A stretch of DNA of 64,000 bases, from the NCBI GenBank assembly GCA_946699065.1, contig CAMPDV010000149.1:496001-560000 (forward strand), in the 5' to 3' direction. Both the position numbers and the translations under genes were made by a program. Source of the DNA: Loxodes magnus (Eukaryota; Ciliophora; Karyorelictea; Loxodida; Loxodidae). This document shows positions 48,956-62,425 of this stretch, piece by piece. Under the pieces are notes generated by a model. It saw only the letters and a list, made by a program, of their open reading frames with translations. It searched no databases and was not told the origin of the DNA. The stretch's first letter is position 1; every line of letters starts with the position of its first letter.

Positions 48956-51900
48956 ATGAATACCTAAAAGCTTAAAATAGGAGATATTGTATATCTCTAA
49001 AGTCAGGATAGCTTTTATATTTTGGCTTTTAATAACCCCTTCTAGTTCAAACTTAAAGAATAAGAAGTTGATCAGCACTATTTATAGAATAAATTTAAAG
49101 CAAAACTCAGAAAAAAAGACCAAGTCTTTAATGTTGCGGAATGTAGTTTTTTATAGATAGGGGGATAGGATAAAAACATTGAGCATTTTATTAGATATGG
49201 AGAAAAAATTTAACTGATACATACAAGTTCAGGAAAACTGCTTTCTTAAACTGATATATTTGAGGATGTTATGACATTCTATAAAATAGGTTTATAAAAT
49301 TCCTAAGAAAACGAAAATAATATTCTCCATTCAAACTGAACTTTTAAAACTAATTCTATGCTCAGGCAAGAAGGAGGCTTTATCTTTGAAGGAGATAACG
49401 TGATAATTTAATCAGTTCAAGAATAAATTTGCTATTTAGCACCAATGAAAAATAAGCAAATAGGATGCGGTTCAGTTCCTTACACTTGAAAAATAAAAAT
49501 ATTTGAAAACCAAAATAAGATTTAAGGAGAAGCTATTAGAGCATAGGATTGCGTTTCTTTTTTAAATGTAGAAAATCAAAAATATATAGGAATAAAGCCT
49601 GATTAAACCAAAAGCACTCTTTCTGATTACTCGGAATCAATATTATTAAATAGCTCTTATTCTCTTTAGTTTATCAAGCAAATTGACGAGATAGATAGAG
49701 AATTCTATTTTAAGACCTTATCTGATAATAGTTAAAAGGTCTATAAGGGAAATTAGAAAATAGGAAATGCTTAGCTTATTGAAGGAATGTTTAGAATAGA
49801 ACTTGATAATCCTTTAAATCATGGAGACATCAAAAATAATTCTAGTATTAGGCTTCTTCATTGCTAAAGTGGAAAATATTTAACTGCTGTCTAGAAAATT
49901 GACTTTGAAGTTGAAGCTCAAAAGGAAATAGAAATATATAATTAAGAAATTTGGAGTGAAAGCGAATAAGAAGAAAAAGATTTTAGTGCCGAGGAAGATT
50001 AAATCAATGACCAGTCAGTTTCACAATAAAGAATAGCTTAATAGACAATTTAACAGTAGCAACCACTTAATTAAATGATGTAACAAAAGAAAAATGGAAT
50101 TAATGACATTTAAATAAACTAAAATTTAGCTCTGGGGCTAGATGAAATACAAAAGGAATTAGTAATAACTTTAAGTACGTAGAAATCAGAAAAAAATATA
50201 TTTGTAATAAAAATTGTAAATTGCTAAGTAAATGAAAGCATTGTTACATAAAACTAAATCATTTTCTTTTAATACAAACATTAAAACACTCCATTATTTC
50301 TAAAAATCGATGAAAAAGCATCTTTAACTCCGTTTTTACTGGAATAAAACTACTTTATGATATAGAAAAAGCCTGACTTGGGGTAGTAAATTTGAACTTA
50401 TGCTTTTGAAAAATCAATAATCTGCAATATGGCGAAAAAGTTACTTTGATAAGAAGTAGAAGATCTTAAATGGTGATTAAAATATTGCAACTAAGTAATA
50501 ATTAGTTTATTCAAGTAACTTTTTGATGATTCCTTCATTTTTCCTAATTAGTTAGAACAAAATGAAGAAATTGAAAAAATTTTAAGAAGCTTAGAGAAAA
50601 AAGTATTGCCTAATCGATAAAAATAACTGCAATTTAAGTAATGAGAGTTTGCTGAGTTAATTTTTTACATTTTGATAAAGCTAAACTAGCTTTAAGATTC
50701 TAGTAGAAAAAATTCAGTAATTACTTAAGATACACACAATCAATAAATCTTTTAGAAGGAAAGAATTTAATAGGCAACTGAACAGCTTTAGGAATACTTA
50801 GATGAATAAATTCTTTATCCTTACCCTGGAAGGAAAAGCACTATGAGAAAAGTAAAATTTTAAAACTCTGACCTTAAATAGATATTCCTTAAAAATTGCC
50901 ATTTATTTCTTTCCTTTTTTTTCAAGTAGAATTATAAGCCTCTTTTTAAGATTGATTTTGATGTATTTAGAACTCTACTTATTATGAGGAAGTAATCTTA
51001 GGCAAATTCATGCTTCGATGATTTAATGAACTGCCAATCGATTATAAATGGGATTGATAATTTATAATTTAAGCATTTGCTAAGGGATATTGTATAGATC
51101 GTTAACTTAAGTGAAGTACTGCCTACCATGGATGTAAATTTGTTCATAATACTATGTACTCCAGGAGGAAAAGTGCATAGACAAACGTAGGATATTTTAA
51201 TAAAATACTTTATATTTAGCAACTTTAAAGCTAGAAAGCTTTCTGATTTTGCTTTCACTTATTTTGAAGATAAAGAAGGAAACTGATACTACAATTACAA
51301 AGGAAAGCAATATAAGGTGCTAGTTCAAAGAAAATTATAATAATAAGCAACATTAGTAGATTATGTAGAAAAATACCATCAAACTCTCCTGCAACTATAC
51401 TAAAGTGTAAGTGCTGAGTCTAACTTCAAAGCTTAGAAGGCTCTTACTTTAATTATTAAGCCAGAGCTTATAATATATGCTTTAAAGACCTTATCTTCTT
51501 CTAAATAGAAACTACTTTGAATAAATTTGCTCATAAATCTCTATATTCGTCACTATAACTGTCCAACTATCTAAGAGTAGCCTAAAGCAACTATTTTCAA
51601 AATAAGTCAATAAGAGCTTGAATATCTGCAAGTTGAGTAAGAATATTAAAAATTGTTTGTTTTGGACTACTTTGAAACGATAAAGGATAGGAAGGATATC
51701 TTGCAAAAGATTGGTGTTCACGTAAATATTTAAATTATACTGAAGAGAAGGAAAATGCTTAGTGATTGAATTGCTAGAGAGTTAGTAGGACTAAACTTAA
51801 CTTCTCCAGATGTTTTCAGTAAGTATAATTACATGGAATATGCAAAATAGCTAATCAAGCTTCTTAAAGAAGTTTTTCAAAAAAATTTCTTTGACCACCA

Positions 51901-54900
51901 TTACAATGATTATCTTGAAGGCCTAATACTTAAAGCAAAGTAATAAATTGAATCAAATAACTTTTACTTCTACAGAACTTTATTGGAATTAATAAAAGTA
52001 AATAACATAAAAGCAAACTTGAATTAGTGCTTGGAAAGAAATAAAGTTACACATCAAGATAATCTTTTCTTATTGAGATAATGACTTATTGAGTTCATTA
52101 TCAAAGTATAGCCCAAATACTAAAATTTAGACTCCCAAATGATGCAATAAATCTATGAGGAAAGTAATTTAGTTCATTAGGAGTTCGTCAAAATACAAAT
52201 TTATATAATTGAGTTTTTAAAGATTATATATGATAAAAATAGAGTTATGGCAGCTGATAGAATTGCTGCTGTTTCATTTGAAGCAGTCGAAAAATGACTC
52301 CTAGAAGGAACAATCACTTAAGGCCCTTATATGAATAACTAAAAAGTGAAAAGTTGAAAAAACTCAGAAGAACTATAGTAAGCTACTCAAATCTAAGGAA
52401 TCTTATGTAAAAATGAAAATGTATAATTAGAAATCAGTAAAACACTTAAATTCCATGAATTAGAATTAACTTCTTAGCATTTTTGCTAAATAGGAGAATT
52501 TCAAAATGATTTAGTAATCTAAGTAATTTATGATCAAAAACTTTACACAAACCTAAAGCTTAGAATTTTTGGTGAGCAGTTTCTTCATTTGCACTTGAAA
52601 TAAGTCATTTTAGAAGCTAATTCTTTATGTGATGCTCTTCCTATTTATAATTGCTATGAATACATTGAATGAATCAAAATCTAAGTTTTAATTTCGCAAT
52701 TTTGCAACGTTCTTGAGAGAAATGTTACTATATAGAGCGATGATGAATATGACTTTTTGATAGAATGTTTACGCTAGCAATAACATAAATAAGGTCCTCC
52801 TGGAATAATTGATATGTTTTATACAAAAGGAATTAAAAGTATAAAGTGTGTTAAGTGTCAGCGATGGACTAGTACGTAATAGTTAGCTGATTCTTGTTGT
52901 GTAACTAATCTCAAGCAGCAATGAATACCTGACTATTTTGACATAGAGCCAAGCCAATAGTTAAGGTTTTACAAATGCAATATTATCTACAAGTTTATGT
53001 TCTTTCTCTTTGATTTATCTAAAGATCCATAATTTACAACCAATTTAAATAATTTAAAGTTCTTATAGCTAATTTAGTGTCTTTATGACTTTTGGTACTG
53101 CCTAGTGGTAGGAAATAAGATTGTAGCAGATGAAGTTTATTCAAGATTAAATCCGGAAGAAATCTAAATAATTTGAAGTCATGTCTAAAATGATTAACTT
53201 CAATTTTAAGCAATTAAACTTCTAACTGAACTTTGTTCTACTACAGCTTAGTGTAGATAAGCCCTAATTAGATTAGGAATAGGAGAAATTTATCCTTTAC
53301 TAAAACTTTCTAAAGGAAACTCTAATAAAAATTTTTAATCTGATTAAGACTGGGAAGAGGCAGAATACCCTGTACAAATTCTTGACTTCCTCTCTGCAAT
53401 AGTTATATGTAAAGATGAGAATTAGAATGCTAAAATAGTGCAAAATTTAGTTTTAAAATATCTTAATGATCCTAATGATAAAGTTCTAATAAGAAAGCAT
53501 ATGTTGCTTTTAGACCCTTAAAGCTAAAAGTATAGATTTGACTATCTATTACTGAAAATTAAATCCTATGACCCATAAAAAAGCAAACAGCTTAATTTCC
53601 ATCTGAAATTAGTCAATTTGATATGTAATGTTCTAGAAAATGAATAAAATTGATGCTCTTCAAGATAGGATTTCTAAAGGAAATGCATGAAGCTAATTAA
53701 ATTAGAAGAGACCATAGATATTATTAAGTCTAAGTAAGTCCCAGACTTCATAAAAGTGAATTTTCTGAGATGAAATGAAAAAGTGTGAATAGATGGAGCA
53801 TTTTTCATTCTTCTTGAAGGGGGATTATAAAATGAATAGATGAAGATGAAATAGAAATATTATGAAAACGGTTGTACTTACTTGAAGTATCTACTTTCAA
53901 TACTAGATGAAGTAGCATAAACTATAGTAGATCTCTAAGATTTCTTTAAAGATGATTATAGTACAAAAGATCATTAAAACAACATAAACAAATATACTGA
54001 TAACTTAAGAAAGAGTTATGAAACCAGAAATCTATTATTCGCTTTGATTAATGTAATAGTTTCATTATGTCATCATGAAGGAATATACACAAATGAAGAT
54101 GAAATGAATCAAAAAAATGTAGACTAAATAGTACAAATTGCTTAGAAAACTTTTATAAAGCTTTGCAACATTTAAAACTTCAATATAATATCAGATTACA
54201 AGCAAAGAGAAGAATTCTTATATTTTATGCAGCTTCTAAGTGGAGAATGTCCTTCTGACCAATTTTAAATATTAGGTTAAAACATATTTAGTTAGTAAAG
54301 CTAGCCAGCATTTTTAAAGTGATGGAAAAACTACTTACAAATAGAGTAGTTAAATCATGATAACTATAGAAATCCTCTTCTAATCAATTATGAAAAGTTA
54401 CAAAAATGAACTTGCGAGAAATATTAAGAATTTAGCTAAGCTTGGAAAAAGAGTATTCAGAAATAAATAAAGTAAGAAAGCGGCAAAAAAGATTATAAAA
54501 TCTATAAAATGATTAGAAAACATCAAAAGATAGACAAGCAAAGCTCTTTTTGGGTTTACTAAAAGATTTATAAAGATATATTAACAAATTAGAGTTAAAA
54601 TGGGCATTCCAAAAAAAAGAAGGAAGGAATTTTCAAAGAATTAAAAAAGAAATGTCAATAAATAACTAACAATCATAAGGTTAGCAAAAAGTATAAGCAA
54701 ACTTAAAATTTAGATCTCATAATTTAGCATATTTTTGTAGATAATTTTTTCATATTCAAATATGGCTCATTGGAGGATACTATAGTTTTCCTTTAGGCTT
54801 GAATTTCAATCGTAATGCAAACAGGATTAGACCATTCTTAAATCAAGTTAAATAAAAAATTCAAAAAATGTAGTAGTTTATTTAATTCTTATCAAGCTTT

Positions 54901-57583
54901 AAATCTTCTTGGAGAGCCTATAATAATATACACTTTTGGAGTGATTGCTAATACATATTAAAACTACTGTGATTTTTTCAAAAGAGGAAAAAGGATATAA
55001 GAATATTCTTAAACCTGCTTACTTGCTCAGCTCTTAATGCAAATGATTACTAGATAATAAGATATTTAAATAAAAAATAAATTTAAAAGCTTGACTTTAA
55101 GGAATTAAACGATATCAGAATTTAATTTCATTACTCAAAATTAGAAAAATACATATACATTTTAATCGCTACTCAAGGAAAACTAATAAGAAAACAAAAA
55201 TAATTATTTAAACTAAGTCAATAAATTGATCAATATTGAATCAGAAGCATTAGAAATCTTTTCACAAAGCTAAGAGAAGTACTAAATTTCAGAGCAGTAA
55301 GAACTAATTTTCCAGTAGCTATCGGAATGTGTCTCTAATATTTTACTTACATTTAAGAACTTAGTAGAGGGTCACAACTATTAAATGTAAGAATTCTTAA
55401 GAGAATAATCTAAAGATTTCAGCGTTAATATTTTATATAGCATAAGCTAGCTCAAATAAAATATTCTTAGATAATATGAAAAGAACAACTTCATCTACTT
55501 TTAATTTGACTAAAGTTAATTTTAGCTATTCTAATTTTTAAAGTAATAGTTTGCTTTTCCTACTGATCCAGAACGATATGTTAGATTTCTAGACATTAAA
55601 AAGATAAAAAGCCTATAATTCTACAAAAGATAGATGCTAATTATTGAGCTTATAGCAACTATCTTCGAAACTTTAACAGAAAGTTTGTAAGGTCCTAATT
55701 TTTAAAACTAGATCTACTTGGCTTAAATTGATATTTGCAGTTAAATAAACTCCTTTTTAGAATACTTGGCATCCATCAATTTTAGAAATAAGCTAGGAGC
55801 AAAGGTTATGTGCTTTGACTTTGAACTAGAAGGATGATGTGAAAATAACTGAGATTATTTTAAAACTTTTAATCAGGAAGATTTCTCCATCAAAGAAAAA
55901 ACGAAAAAAGCATCAAAAAAATAAAAGATAATAGAAAAAAGAATGCTAAGCTATAAATACGAAAAATCAGTCCTTGTATTTCTAAATAGTATAGTTGAAG
56001 GAAGATCCATGTATAATGACTCAGTAATAATGTATCTATGAAAAACTCTAGATATTGACTTACTTATAAGCAATTTAAACTATCATATTATTTAAGAGTA
56101 GTAATATGTAACTGATAATGAGAGAAAGTAAGTGATTTATTATTATTACGTGCTTTTAAAAATTCTTTATGATAATAAGACAGGAGAGAAAAATTAAAAA
56201 TTTCAATAATGAATTCAGTTTCATCCAGAAATTTCTTAATTTATCTATAAGGTAGAAATTCTAGATTATGGAATTAATAATTTAAATTCAAATTAAAACT
56301 TGAAAACTTTTTACTTTTCAAGCTAAATAAAGAATATAGAAATATTAAAGTATCCATATATAAAAGCATAAAAAGAACTTTTAATAAAACAAATTTCTAT
56401 AGATACTCCTGAGGAAAAACTAAGTTAGTTTTGTGATGCTTCTGATAGAATAATAAGGTTGGTTGAACATATGGCTTTTCTCCACAATTCAAAAAAAGTT
56501 GGATTTTTGAAGAGCCTTTATAAATATTGCATAAATCCTTCTGCCAATTTTTAACTGAATATGATTTATATCCTAACTATAGTCATTAATCTTCTTCTTA
56601 TTGTTCCTTGAGAAGATCAGGATCTGAATGGATATTCAAAAGATCTTGTAATTAGATTCATTACAATATCATTTATCTTTTTTAGTTTTATATACTTCAT
56701 TAACCAACTCACAGTAGAAAGCTGGGTAGATTGCTAGGAGATAAGTGAGCAAATAGAAGAAATGTAAACAGAAAATAGTATAAACTGCTTAAAGAGGGCA
56801 TGAATGTATATAGTTGGAGTATTTCTAAAATGAAATTTCTTATATAAGTTAATTTTAGTTATAATAGCAGTTTTGGGTCTTTTTTATGTTCCAATTATGT
56901 CGCTAACTATGATGATTTTTTTATGTGAAAACTAAACAATGAAAACAATAGTGTGAAGTGTCTTCTTTCATATTGATAAAGTATTGGCGACTTTAGCATG
57001 CACTATTATATTGCTATATTGATATTCTGTATGAGCTTATTTTTCAGGTTTATTTGAGAAGTACTAGTTCTCATCTTTGCACACATGCAGTTCACTTTAT
57101 AACTGTTTTAGATGGCATTTAGATTTAGGATGGACAAATGCGCCAGAATTTGGAGAGCAGTATGGTAATAAAATATAGAGTGATCCTTCTCTTTTAATGT
57201 TTAACTTCTCTTACATTCTTATTATTAACTTAATCACAACAGCTGTTATTAGCGGTATTATCATAGAAACTTTTAGCTAAATGAGGGATGAATAAGAAGC
57301 GAAAGAAGATGATAATAATAATGTTTGCTTGATTTGCTGCATTAAAAGAGAAAATTTCGAACGAGCTGGAGTAAATTTCGAGAAGCATAAGCAAAATGAG
57401 CACAATGAAGAGTTCTATATTTATTTGCGAATGTATATCAAATACTTGGTCAAAGAAAATCAAAATGGAATGGAGAGCTATTTGGCTAAATTAGACGAAA
57501 ACAAAGAATTTATTAAATGCTTTCCCATTAATAGAAGTCTAGAACTCGAGTATAAAAAGGAAGCAAATAAAGCATAACTTTGA
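48956..57583 (+). CDS. ITPR: IP3-receptor/ryanodine-receptor family calcium-release channel
   Basis: One open frame from ATG 48956 to TGA 57581-57583 encodes 2,875 aa (vertebrate IP3 receptors are about 2,700). The N-terminal 350 residues have the beta-trefoil/MIR pattern ('IHTSSGKLLSQ', 'LLHCQSGKYLTAV'). A very long alpha-helical solenoid follows. About six membrane helices lie near residues 2,530-2,780. After the last helix ('LITTAVISGIIIETFSQMRD') comes the family's Cys/His linker: 'CLICCIKRENFE', then 'VNFEKHKQNEHN', then 'YIKYLVKENQNGMESYLAKL', close to the animal IP3-receptor end. The pore filter is unlike the usual GGGVGD: the equivalent segment reads 'HLDLGWTNAPEFGEQ'. The channel should release calcium from ER-type stores. 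IP3 binding cannot be judged by eye. Confidence 0.94.
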
Positions 57584-57911
57584 CTTAATAAGTTCTTTTA
57601 CAATCTTAAGATTAATTATAATTTATAAGCATCTGCATTTCAATAATAAAATTTACTTAATCTCTTTCATCATTAAGTTTATTTAATTATTAAAACTTAA
57701 ATAATTATAAAGCTTGTAACATCGTGAAAATAAATAATTTATATATTTAATAAGCCAGCTTCATTTAAAGTAAATATGTAAATATTCGAATTTAAATCTT
57801 AAAAGAATTTAGTGATTACTTATTAAAAATTTATTAATATTAAATTATAATTAATTGATAGAACTCTTTTATGTAATGATAAAGGGGAATTATTTTTAAA
57901 TAAAAGTTACA
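57584..57911. other. Short AT-rich spacer between converging genes
   Basis: Holds the 3' flanks of the IP3-receptor and Yae1-like genes. Nothing else recognised. Confidence 0.5.
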
Positions 57912-58232
57912 TCAAAAATCAGTTTCTGTATCTAAAAAGTCTAATTTTAGCTTCAATTATTAAATAGTTTTCTTTATTTTTCCAACTGCTAATTCATATT
58001 TCTTCTATTCAACTAATTGAGTAATTTGATACTCCAAATCTTAGTATTTTTCAGGATAAATTGCGGAGATAGAAGAGGCAACACCAATTAAAAATCCATC
58101 TTTATGTCCTTATTCTCGAAACTCTTGAAAAATATTGTTAATGAGCCCATCTTTCTTACCTTACTAATATGCCTCTTAAGATTGAATTTAAATCTAGTTT
58201 TCTACTTAATCAAAAATATCTATTTCTTCCAT
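57912..58232 (-). CDS. Yae1/Lto1-family small protein (deca-GX3-like)
   Basis: A 106-aa protein from ATG 58232 to TGA 57912-57914. Its core, 'AYQQGKKDGLINNIFQEF' then 'EQGHKDGFLIGVA', shows glycines spaced by three residues (and multiples of three plus one). This is the deca-GX3 pattern of Yae1 and Lto1/ORAOV1. In yeast these two form an adaptor that brings the cytosolic iron-sulfur machinery to the ribosome-recycling ATPase Rli1/ABCE1. The C-terminus is a charged helix ending 'DTETDF', without the conserved C-terminal Trp used by CIA client adaptors, unless splicing alters it. The size fits Lto1 better than Yae1. Confidence 0.75.
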
Positions 58233-58578
58233 TTAATATTAAAATTATCTTAACTAATTAAATCTAATTTATTTCCTTACCAACTTTCTTTAACTTAAGT
58301 ATTAAATCTTTTAGATAGATAATTAAAAATGAAAATAAACAAACATACAAAGATATTTTCTTAATAAAAAGAACATTTGAATAGTTCTGGATTATATAGT
58401 GGTTTATAACTAGTAGTTATCCCTTTTTTCTTCCTATAATCTTTAATATTATTATTTTATTTACTTTAAAATGCTTGAAAGATATCCTATTTTATTTGAT
58501 ATCCTTTAGAGTAAATAATTCATTGCTATTATTTTTTATGTAAAGTATTAAACTGCTTATTTTTTCTTTTTAGATATA
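58233..58578. other. Short AT-rich spacer between divergent genes
   Basis: 346 bases between the Yae1-like gene (minus) and the next gene (plus). No motif recognised. Confidence 0.5.
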
Positions 58579-59865
58579 ATGGAATCAAGAAGCAATTTGG
58601 AAAAGTTATAACTGTAATCAAAACTAAATAAGGAAGATCCTGAAGCTAAGAAAGCTAAATAGGTGGAAAGTAAGATATGATGCAAATGCTATTTATGCTA
58701 GTTTGATATTTCTTCAAGTTTATAAGGCCACTAAGATTCTAATTTAAATTAGCAAAAGAATGCTTATGGTCCTGAGATTACATACGCTTTATTAATGCTT
58801 AAAATTATTTCGGCAGATTTCAAAATTAGGCTTAGAATACCAAAAACTTATCTCTTCTAAAAAGGAAGAGTCAAGCTAGTTATTTTCACTTAAAATCCTT
58901 AAACTCCTTAAGAAATTTTAACTAGTTCATAAGAGGAGCGTATTCTAAAACTATCTGCAATTAACAAAGATTTTGTAATGGAATTTAATAAAAAGAAAAA
59001 AGAAGAAAATTAAAGCAAAAATTAGTCTAAATCAAGTGCAAGAGGTTAACAAAAAGTATATTAAAGAATGGACTCTTACGAATAAAAAGAATGTGCTATA
59101 TTAAGATATGAAGGCGGTACTTTTAGGATTTTCAATAGTAGTGAACTTCTTGAGTTATTTTAAAAGAATTCAACTACCTCAAGCTTCTGAAAAGATGTTT
59201 TATATATCTAATCTTGCACCAAAAGCAAAATGGGAATTGGAAAAGTAATGCTTCTAGATTGAACATGAGAAGGATTTGAACCAATTACTGATACAGAAGA
59301 GTTTAAAAGGTTTATTTTTAATGAATCTGATGAAATAGAGTCAGAAGCTTATATGAAATAAGTAGGTGATAGAATTGCACAATTCCTAAATTTCGCTTTT
59401 TCAATACAGGTTTAAGTGATGAAATTAGAATTTATAAAAGATGATTAAGGTGTAATGTGGCTTTCTTTCATTTCCAATATACATGTCAAGTATCCAGAGG
59501 AAAAAGAAGAGAATGAAATTATGATGAAGACTGCACATTTATTACCTGAAGATGCTAGATAAACATTTTTAAAGTCATTAGAGGATTCTTAACCTGTGGA
59601 TATTTAGACAAGTTATTAAAAGAAAATATTAGATAAGATGAGTACTTATTATGAAGAAATGAAGAAAGTTGTTGGAATTGATCAGTGCTTTATAGAAAAA
59701 GCACATGATAATTCTAGTAATGAAGTGTTCTCAAAACTTAGACCTCTTGTTCCTTATTCTTTAGAAGAGTTGCTTTAGCCAGAAATGTAGTATGAAGCAA
59801 ACAAATGGTTGAAAACTTAGAAACCTAAAAGAAAACTTTCAACAAACTATTTGAACAACATTTGA
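58579..59865 (+). CDS. Conserved-looking protein of unknown function
   Basis: A 428-aa protein in one exon with stop TGA 59863-59865. I do not recognise the family. A CxC-x2-C cluster (WCKCYLCQF) lies near residue 36. A charged, disordered linker covers about 130-165. The centre has well-formed beta/alpha sequence ('AILRYEGGTFRIFNSSELL', 'KVMLLDWTWEGFEPITD'). A stretch near residue 285, 'QVMKLEFIKDDQGVMWLSFI', looks like paired strands around a turn; the surrounding 'SNIHVKYP' continues it. The composition is balanced and GC is higher than in the flanks, so it is a real gene. It is probably cytosolic, since no signal or membrane segment is present. Confidence 0.75.
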
Positions 59866-60912
59866 GTATCGATTTGCTAATTTAAGTATGCATTTTACTA
59901 TAATAAATCATCTTATCTCCATTATTCTTTTTAAGCATTATGAATTTAGAATACTCATATCATTTATTTCGCAATCTTTAAATATAATTTATACCATTTA
60001 ATTTAATTATAGCCATCTATTATTTCTTTACCTAGTTATTCATAATATGAAAGGCTGAATTAATTATTTCTTTTTATTTTACTCTTTTAAGTTAAAACTG
60101 CAAAGAGTTTATAAGCAATAAAAAACTATTTGGTAATTTAAGTGCTTTACTCATCATTTAAAAAAGAAAGGTAAAAGATTAAAGTTACAAAGATATCGAT
60201 AGAGATATTAAAACTAAAATTTAGTAATAATTATGAGATAAGCTAGATATAATATATACATTGTGCTATTTTAATTATACAATAATCAATTTCTTTGCCT
60301 AAGTGTTATACTCCTTTATAAGTTTATAACTGATTGAGCCAAATTACTATTCTAAATGCATCCTACTTTAATAATTAATTAGAGAATAAATTATTTTCTT
60401 CTATTAAAGTGAATTATAAGAGAAACTTTAATTTCTATATGTTTAATAAGATTATTTAATACATAAAGATTCCTATTTTTATTTATTATTTTAACATATT
60501 TGAATATATCTAGATAAAAATACCATTGATACTTCTTTTAATTTTATTAGAAAATATTAATAATTAGTCAAAAGAACACTAATAAAGTTTTTAATTTTAG
60601 TAGTCTAAATGGATTTTAAAAATTGAATATGTTATCTTATTTTTTCTTTAATATAAGTTTATTAAATCAGTCAATCCATAATAATGGAAGATTGTAAGAT
60701 AAAATAGGTAAAATAAATTGGCTGATATGAAAAATATTTTAGTTGCTTGTAAAAGCAACAATAAGAATATAAACATTTAAGTTAGAAAAGAAGGTTTTCG
60801 ATATTAAGAATTTCTAATTGTGCTAGTATCTTGAGAGTGTTGGAATTATAAATAAAGTTAAGTTAAAAAGAATTAGTAAATTAATATTTTAACTAAATAT
60901 CCATCTTAAATT
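59866..60912. other. AT-rich spacer
   Basis: About 1 kb between two plus-strand genes. No gene seen. Confidence 0.5.
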
Positions 60913-61656
60913 ATGGATTTGAAAAGTTCTCACGCTTAAAGAATTTATAGAATTTCTGAGCGCCTTAATGGCATTCATAGCAATATTGAAGGAGAGAAGC
61001 AAGCTAAAATAGAACATATGGATGCAATGTTAGCTTAATTAGAAAACATATTATCTTAAACAGAAGATGATGCTAACAAGCGATTTAATATTCTTAAAGA
61101 CACTCTAAATAAAGTTACTAGAAACATTGAAGAAGAAAGAGCCTTGCGAGAAGGCCTCTCTCAATAGAAATAAAAAGAAGTTCTTTAATTAGAGAGCAGA
61201 CTTAAACAAGCGCTTGAGACAAGAGCTCTCTAGAGAAAAGAAATGGAACAAAAGTTATTAAGAATGATTGAAGAAAAATAATCTATCTATAGAAATGAAA
61301 TAGCAAATTAGTCTAAAATTCGAAGTCAAGCAGTAGAATCTTTATAAGCTTATATAGAAATTGACATTCCAAAACTTTAAGAGTCTCTTAAATAAGAAAG
61401 TTTAGAATGCTAGACTGTTGAAGCTGAACTAATGCAAGGTTTAAAGGAAGAAATCGCTAAGATTCAAGAAGATCTCAGAATAGAAAAAACTTAAAGAGAG
61501 CAAACGGAAGAAACATTACTTCAAATGATCAAAGATGTTTTAAATAGAATAATGGGAGATATTTAGACAGAGAAAAAGGATAGAGAACATATGGAAGAAA
61601 TGCTTCTCAATTTGCTAGAAGAAACTTGTACCAAGCTAAACTACACTAAAATGTGA
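60913..61656 (+). CDS. SF-assemblin/beta-giardin family protein
   Basis: A 247-aa protein, nearly all coiled coil, with stop TGA 61654-61656 followed by in-frame TAA. SF-assemblins build the striated rootlet fibres attached to basal bodies in algae, ciliates and other protists; beta-giardin is the Giardia relative. The family pattern is visible: a short non-helical head (MDLKSSHAQRIYRISERLN), long heptads ('FNILKDTLNKVTRNIEEE', 'EEIAKIQEDLRIEKTQRE', 'TLLQMIKDVLNRIMGDI'), and the typical end 'LLEETCTKLN'. In this cell it would act at ciliary roots. Confidence 0.93.
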
Positions 61657-62425
61657 TAATTTATTTAATTCTAAGTCATTTTATCCATTATATTAATTAG
61701 CCTTAGCAAACCTATAATAAAATATTCTATCTATTAAAATTATAATTAAAAGCTTTAATTTGAATTCCATCATTTAACTATTTTTACTCTTAATATGCTT
61801 AAGTAATTTCAATAAGAAATAACTATAAGTAATAATGCTTAAACTTCTGTATTAGTCTTAATTAATATCTAGCTGTAAGTGTAAGCATTATTTTATATTA
61901 TTAACTATTATATTTATCATTCCATTTAATCTTAAATCTTTTTATTTTATAAGATAGCTTAAAATAAATTATAACTATTACTTATATTGCTTTCTTTTGA
62001 ATTGAAAAATATAGTAAAAAACAAAATTAGACAAATATATTCATTAAGCATTAAGCTTATTTAGCACTTCTTAAGTCAAAGAAGATAATGGAAATATAAA
62101 GAATAAATAAAAATAACTAATTTATAAAGTTAATCCTTATGATAGTTGGAATCTGGCATGCTACAATAAAATTAAATAAAAATAGATAAAGTTATAATAT
62201 TTTAATAAAGGTAATTAAAGATAAGAGACTTTAATGAGAAAAATAAGCAAAGTGATTTACGATCTTAATTAATTTAGGACAAGAATTTTAGAAATATTGC
62301 TAGATTGATAAAGGAAAGCAGAAAAATATTTTGATACGATTAACTTTTTTAAGAGAGCCTTTGTTAAACTTATAAATCTAATTTATTAATTTATCGTTAT
62401 GTTCGGATTTAAAATAATAAGCTCA
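61657..62425. other. AT-rich spacer between converging genes
   Basis: About 770 bases. No gene seen. Confidence 0.5.

Noticed and set aside
50998-51721. Minus-strand ORFs within the IP3-receptor gene
   Set aside because: Antisense shadows; the plus-strand frame is continuous through here.
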